DNA of 64,000 nt from Phoronis australis (taxonomy: Eukaryota > Phoronida > Phoronidae), in NCBI GenBank assembly GCA_002633005.1, contig NMRA01000658.1, forward strand, positions 1 through 64,000, in the 5' to 3' direction. A model generated the notes under the pieces. The model did no database searches. It had not been told where the DNA came from and worked only from the letters and a program-made list of their open reading frames with translations. The position numbers were made by a program, and so were the translations under genes. This document shows positions 59,610 through 64,000 of this stretch, in pieces (positions within the stretch are counted from its first letter, which is position 1; each line of letters starts with the position of its first letter).

Positions 59610-59973
59610 GACCACAAAAATGTGGGTGCAGCCATTAAAACTAACATTCTAAGTGACCCAAGAGCAAATATACTGAGGAAAATGTATTTTACGGGCGCTA
59701 TTTTTAAAAATCCAATATGGCGCCCAAAAAATTAAATTTCCAATTCCTTGACCTGAGAAATGCAGGTGTAGCCATAAAAACCAGTATTCTGAGTGACCCA
59801 TAAGAGGAGATATTGGCCAAAATCCATTTTACCGGCGCCATTTTTGAAAATTCAAGATGGTCGCCAAAAATGGAATCAATTATTTTCTGATTTGTCATTC
59901 CATGAAGTTTCCAAAAATGTATAGTTTCCACTTTCCCCAAAAATTCCAACAAATTACACGACAAACCTGACTA
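59610..59973. repeat. Right inverted-repeat arm
   Basis: Reverse complement of 54556-54944 with scattered differences. It contains the same two sub-repeats in opposite orientation (ttttacgggcgctattttta, ccattttaccggcgccattt). Confidence 0.9.
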
Positions 59974-60148
59974 ATGGGTAAAAACTACACAACAATGATA
60001 GACTATCGAAATGTTCAAACTTCAAACCCAAATTAGACCAAAGTAGACAAAAGTGCATTTCTATACCGGAAAGCAATTATTTTGAGATCCTGTTAGGAAA
60101 TTTTTGAGATGCGCACTTTCAACAAAACTCCCTGTTACGCCTAGAATA

Positions 60149-60266
60149 TCATCGTACCAATTCCGCTTCACTTTGTTTCTGTTGTGCAACAGGTTTAGCT
60201 ACTTGTTCTTTTGGTTCTGATGCAACCGACTCTGCTACAGCGACATCCTTTTCGCTGGGGATGCAC
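60149..60266 (-). CDS. Possible terminal exon, function unknown
   Basis: On the minus strand a good acceptor (actctttcag, ending at 60267) is followed by 38 codons to a TGA at 60149. The peptide is charged and Ala/Val/Glu/Lys-rich (KDVAVAESVASEPKEQVAKP) and looks like a disordered protein tail. It begins one base into a codon. I found no upstream exon or polyadenylation signal. It lies 175 bp outside the transposon's right arm. Confidence 0.3.
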
Positions 60267-61653
60267 CTGAAAGAGTATTTGTATAGTGTTAACACTGACG
60301 ATGGGTATGAAGAATGGTGGAGCCTTGTTGCGGGCAAAACTTAGAATTAAACAAAGGGCAGCCCCCGTTTCGCAGTTGACATCCCACGTTCCATAACCTT
60401 GCAATCGTTTGGTTATGCTCTTGTATATTGTCGTCAGGAGGAACACAGTGGACTTACACTGCATTAGCTAATATTTGCCTTTCAAAACTAAAGCAAGACT
60501 TTCAAGCTGTTCTTCAGAAAGCTGGTGTGCATCAGGTTATTTGGACTAGACTGGCAATCTTAAGAAACAAATGTTGAAGCTACTCACTGTTGTAGTTTGT
60601 GCCCGACTAAGAGATACGAAAGTGAATTGAGGCTAGTGTTCAATAATTCATTTGCTGACTCTAATTAACACAGCCCATTATAACATATTTGAATCAAACG
60701 TTTGCCCAAATCCTGTCCGCCTCCAAACAAGGACTTGGTGTTTGACCCTTCATTGCATGCGGGCCAATCACCAGTGTGCAGTGCTGCACCCTCTCTAATC
60801 GACCATAGGTGGCTCCTTGGATGGGGAGCTTTGCAGTTAAAATGTATGGTAATGCCTGCTGCTCCATTGACAGTACTAAATGATGAACGCTGCAAGTGCA
60901 AAAAGAACATTTGTACTGGGAAACTGAGTTTGTGCTGCAATGCTGGTTCAAACTGTACAGAAATGCAGCTGTGACGACTGTAGTAACATCAACAACACTG
61001 ACTGCATAACATTGGATAGTTATTTAACAAGTTAACCCTAAATAGACCTTCAACCCTGTTATTTCGTGTTTTTGTATTAAAAAGTGAATTTATTTGTTGA
61101 TTAGGTCATAGAAAGTACATACTTTGATCATTGCCATGTATTTGTCTCATACTGCTTGCTAAATGCTGTCAAAATAATCTATTATTTTCATACAGTCTGT
61201 ATACACATTCACAGAGATCATTCAACTATATTGTTTTTGTACTATAACGTATTTCTGGTGTATTATGCAAACACGCTATATTTTACACCATTAGTCAATG
61301 GTTCAGTCATTGAGGCACAAATTTTGCCCAGTCTCATATGTTTTGTGTTATTTTTGTTGCCAGACAATGCCAGAATAACTTCCTAGTAACATTCAGACTT
61401 AGTTTGCATTTCTGCCACTACGTGTCACTTTACATTTTTTAAATTTCAGTGCTTACAATTAGTTTACAATAGTAAAACATATAATGTCAGTGTATTATTG
61501 TTCAATACAATGACATCAATGGGACCATATTACTTGCTTTACAAAAAAGAAAGCAAAAACTGTTGTTTTTACAAATATAATTTCTCTAAGCTATATGGTG
61601 GTTATTATGCAACTTCAAACTCAAATTTCTCAAAAATGTGCAACTTTATATGT
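60267..61653. other. Mostly empty; one Cys-rich open frame
   Basis: 60702-60976 (plus, 90 codons) ends in DERCKCKKNICTG and then CCNAGSNCTE. It resembles Cys-rich tails of mobile-element proteins like that at 59172, but nothing upstream confirms it. The rest is AT-rich. Confidence 0.35.
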
Positions 61654-61932
61654 GGAGTGTACTAGTACACTCCATGCTTATACCAAGGAGTGTACTAACC
61701 TTGCTTATACCATAGAACTATAGCTCTACATGCCAACTTCGTTCTCGCGCAGCTGAGTCTGCGCCGCACATGCGTGATATAAGCAAGGAGTGTACTAATA
61801 CACTCCATGCTTATACCAAGGAGTGTACTAGTACACCCCTTGGTATAAGCATGGAGTGTAGTAGTACACTCCTTGCTTATACCATAGAACTATAGCTCTA
61901 CATGCAGCTGATTCTGCGCCGCACATGCGTGA
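61654..61932. repeat. Palindrome cluster with direct repeats
   Basis: The 20-bp palindrome ggagtgtactagtacactcc is perfect at 61654-61673 and recurs nearly intact at 61787-61806, 61820-61839 and 61853-61872. The last three lie inside a 100-bp palindrome, 61780-61879, centred between 61829 and 61830, whose arms differ at only a few pairs. A flanking segment (cttgcttataccatagaact ... gcgccgcacatgcgtga) is present twice in direct orientation, at 61699-61778 and 61873-61932. Confidence 0.93.
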
Positions 61933-63245
61933 AATTTGTTTGCATTCGTTTGTTCCGTTTTTGGTTCTTGATACGTCATTCAGTGTCAATAAGAATTTTC
62001 GCCGTTGTTCAACCGAATTGCACAAGACTCACATCATTAGAAAGCCCTTTACCAGTTCTAAAATGTACATGGTTTTTACAAAAGGAAGAAATAATTTAAT
62101 TCAAAAATAATTGTCATTCACATACTTGACAGGTTTAAAAAATATACTTTAAGTGTTACCAAAATGGGAATCATGTCAAGGTACAAAAGCAACATAAACA
62201 ATTCAATGAACCAGAGAGGTTATGTAAATGACTAGTTAAACCAGCAGGGAAATAATTGCTTGACTGAAACGAATTCTGCCCAATTAAGATAAAGATTTTT
62301 TAAAAAATATAGTCCTCACCAACTGCAGTTAAGAATTTAGTCAGACATTCATCCAAAAGTATTTATATTCATATATCAATTGGACCTTTGATGCTGTTTG
62401 ATACAATCATATTATTCAGTAACAAATCAGGATGCATTGACAATTACAAAAATATATTAGCTTATTATTCCAACTACCTATCCGAAATTAGCAGATATAT
62501 GTTTTCAGATATAAAAAAATGTGCTGACATCTGTTGTGGAGCTTTGAAAGGTGCAATGGATAGCTCACTACACTGGTTACAGTGCAGGACTTTAAACTAA
62601 GAACGTAAAACTCATTTCTTCAGAAAGTAAAAATTAGTGATTCTGGTACATGTAGTGTACTTTAAGTTAACAAGAGACATTGGAACATTTTACGATCGTT
62701 ATGTTACTAAAGAAAGTGGACTCAGGGAAAAAACGATATTCATTACAAAGAGGCAATGTGATTTTGAACACCTGTTGCACAGTTGTCACGGTCAACATTC
62801 GAGAATAATAACGGGACAACTGGATTGAAATTCGGGACTTCCGGAAAAAAGCGAAACATCCGGGTCTAAGCCAAAACGCAAGGGTAAAACGTTCGCTGTA
62901 TCACACAAAAACGTCCTGACAGCGTATTTGTCTAACGGGAGACGTGACACCCAAAGTGCCCGACGGCATTTTTGTTTGTTTAGTCGAGGGTGTTGCAAAA
63001 ACCCATGAAACGTCCCGTTTTTTCTTAGTACTAGAACGGGAAAATAGGGATATGTCGCGTAGAAAATTACAGTAGAATGATAATAAGTCAATTTTGCAGT
63101 GTGTCAAAAAGCGGGACATAGTGATGGTGTGGCGGAATGACAGAACATTTCAAAAAGTGAGACAGTCCGCCAAGAGCGGGACAATTGACCTATCACAAGC
63201 TCCTCCCTTTGCGAAAAGTCCTGTGACACCCGACAAACAAGCAAG
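61933..63245. other. No supported gene; GGGAC-rich part 62810-63190
   Basis: AT-rich to 62800. Then short cgggac/gtcccg motifs recur (62813, 63018, 63112, 63177), and the base composition becomes more balanced. This may be the 5' flank of the broken gene that follows. Confidence 0.35.
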
Positions 63246-63504
63246 ATGTCACAGGCAAATACACCGTCGCTAAATGACTTTCCTGGTGGAGTCGATGAGT
63301 GTTTTTTTGCACTAACCGAAAACGCTTCGACAAAGACAACAACCGATGCTTTTGATGATGTGGGAATTCGTATAGGCGACGATGAAAAATAAATGTTTGA
63401 GGAAAAGTATTTCAAAGCCAGCGAAAACACGAAGAACCCCACGGGGTTCACCTTTACCTGACAAGTGACAAGGCCACTAATGCGATATGTTCATGTAAAG
63501 CTGG
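63246..63504 (+). pseudogene. Broken gene, possible SWIM zinc-finger start
   Basis: ATG at 63246 opens MSQANTPSLNDFPGGVDECF and runs 48 codons to a TAA at 63390. The same frame continues at once with ATG at 63393 (MFEEKYFKASENTKNPTGFT) to a TGA at 63459. A shifted frame then reads TSDKATNAICSCKAG up to a consensus donor GTATGT at 63505. C-x-C followed by K/M-A-G is the first half of a SWIM finger as found in YqaJ- and transposase-linked proteins; its second half (C-x-H) would be in a later exon beyond the window. One stop and one frameshift suggest a pseudogene or sequencing errors. Confidence 0.35.
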
Positions 63505-64000
63505 GTATGTACCTTGAAGTCGATTTATCTGTACAATGCCATAGATTTCAGGTTCTTTCGAACATATCAGTGAAGATTCACCGATATTTTTATTCTGCCG
63601 TCTGCTAAATTCTACCAAATGAAAAGTAGGTCACAACTGATGGAACTCCAAGAGTAAAGTAGGTCGAGTCGTTAACACTGTTTACGCTTTTCTAATCTTC
63701 GAACGAAATATTTTTATTAAAATGTCAAGTTCATAGGTCAAGTAAACACTCATCTTGTGCTAGGCAAGCATTAGCTCCAGTAGGTCTAGGGCTGTGTCCA
63801 AGTCAAATTAAGGCATGGAATTTGCCGTAAAAATCGCACCAATAAGACATTTAAAAAACCTTCTGACGAACTTCGCATTTTTGTAGTTTCATTGCATAAC
63901 GGTAGATTTCAGTTAATTTTAAACGTAGTATGATCACTAAGTTGTGGTATGGTTGCAAAACATGACACGTCTCGGGTGTAGTGGCAAAAAATGGCTACAA
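63505..64000. other. No recognisable feature
   Basis: AT-rich. It may be intron of the preceding gene. Confidence 0.35.

Larger units (their letters stand above)
54556..59973 (+). mobile_element. Long-inverted-repeat DNA transposon, LINE-interrupted
   Basis: Inverted arms of about 365-390 bp enclose a decayed gene on the plus strand. A LINE on the minus strand sits inside that gene. Without the LINE and one target duplication the element would be about 2.77 kb. Outermost matching bases are tagtcaggtt on the left and aacctgacta on the right. No clear target duplication of the outer element was found. The superfamily is not assigned. Confidence 0.75.

Overview
The window is eukaryotic and almost certainly from an invertebrate animal. 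It is AT-rich and gene-poor, and it is full of decayed transposons, tandem arrays and microsatellites. It contains runs of N (11840-11909, 35570-36380) and single Ns (2036, 8422, 20209, 38985), so it comes from a draft assembly. A single-exon RING/B-box/NHL TRIM gene, THAP and RNase-H LINE remnants, and a mobile protein family that I associate from memory with marine invertebrates (cnidarians, amphioxus, hemichordates, molluscs) suggest a marine invertebrate. I cannot name the species. Bacterial features such as operons, ribosome binding sites and CRISPR do not apply.

Layout. 1-6.4 kb: no gene; a 4 x 19-bp repeat, a 34-copy 28-bp minisatellite and a 15-bp perfect hairpin. 7.4-9.2 kb: a TTAA-flanked, piggyBac-like element without a visible transposase. 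11.0-12.7 kb: a dispersed element (a second copy lies at 23.5-24.0 kb) and two tRNA-like SINE sequences. 14.5-16.9 kb: a 2.3-kb unit bounded by 31-bp inverted repeats that holds nine copies of a 16-bp motif, several spaced by about 155-167 bp. 18.5-19.8 kb: two long hairpins and a decayed repeat of about 20 bp. 23.06-23.25 kb: a probable exon of a CASD1-like SGNH/PC-esterase gene on the minus strand. 24.4-25.5 kb: the RNase H end of a LINE. 31.4-31.7 kb: a frameshifted THAP domain. 34-48.6 kb: gaps, tandem repeats, MITE-like elements and a reverse-transcriptase scrap. 51.6-53.5 kb: an intact 621-codon TRIM-NHL gene on the minus strand, the one confident full-length host gene. 54.6-60.0 kb: a nested transposon. 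61.65-61.93 kb: a cluster of palindromes. 63.2-63.5 kb: a broken, possibly SWIM-type, gene.

The most interesting structure is at 54.6-60.0 kb. Inverted arms of about 365-390 bp enclose a degenerate gene of an unassigned, repetitive protein family. A 5'-truncated LINE with an intact 617-codon reverse-transcriptase frame has inserted into that gene on the opposite strand, leaving a perfect 14-bp target duplication. The gene's reading frame runs up to one copy of the duplication and resumes in phase after the other, so the order of events can be read directly: first the transposon, then the LINE. Most other findings are mobile-element structures that only become visible when distant parts of the window are compared.
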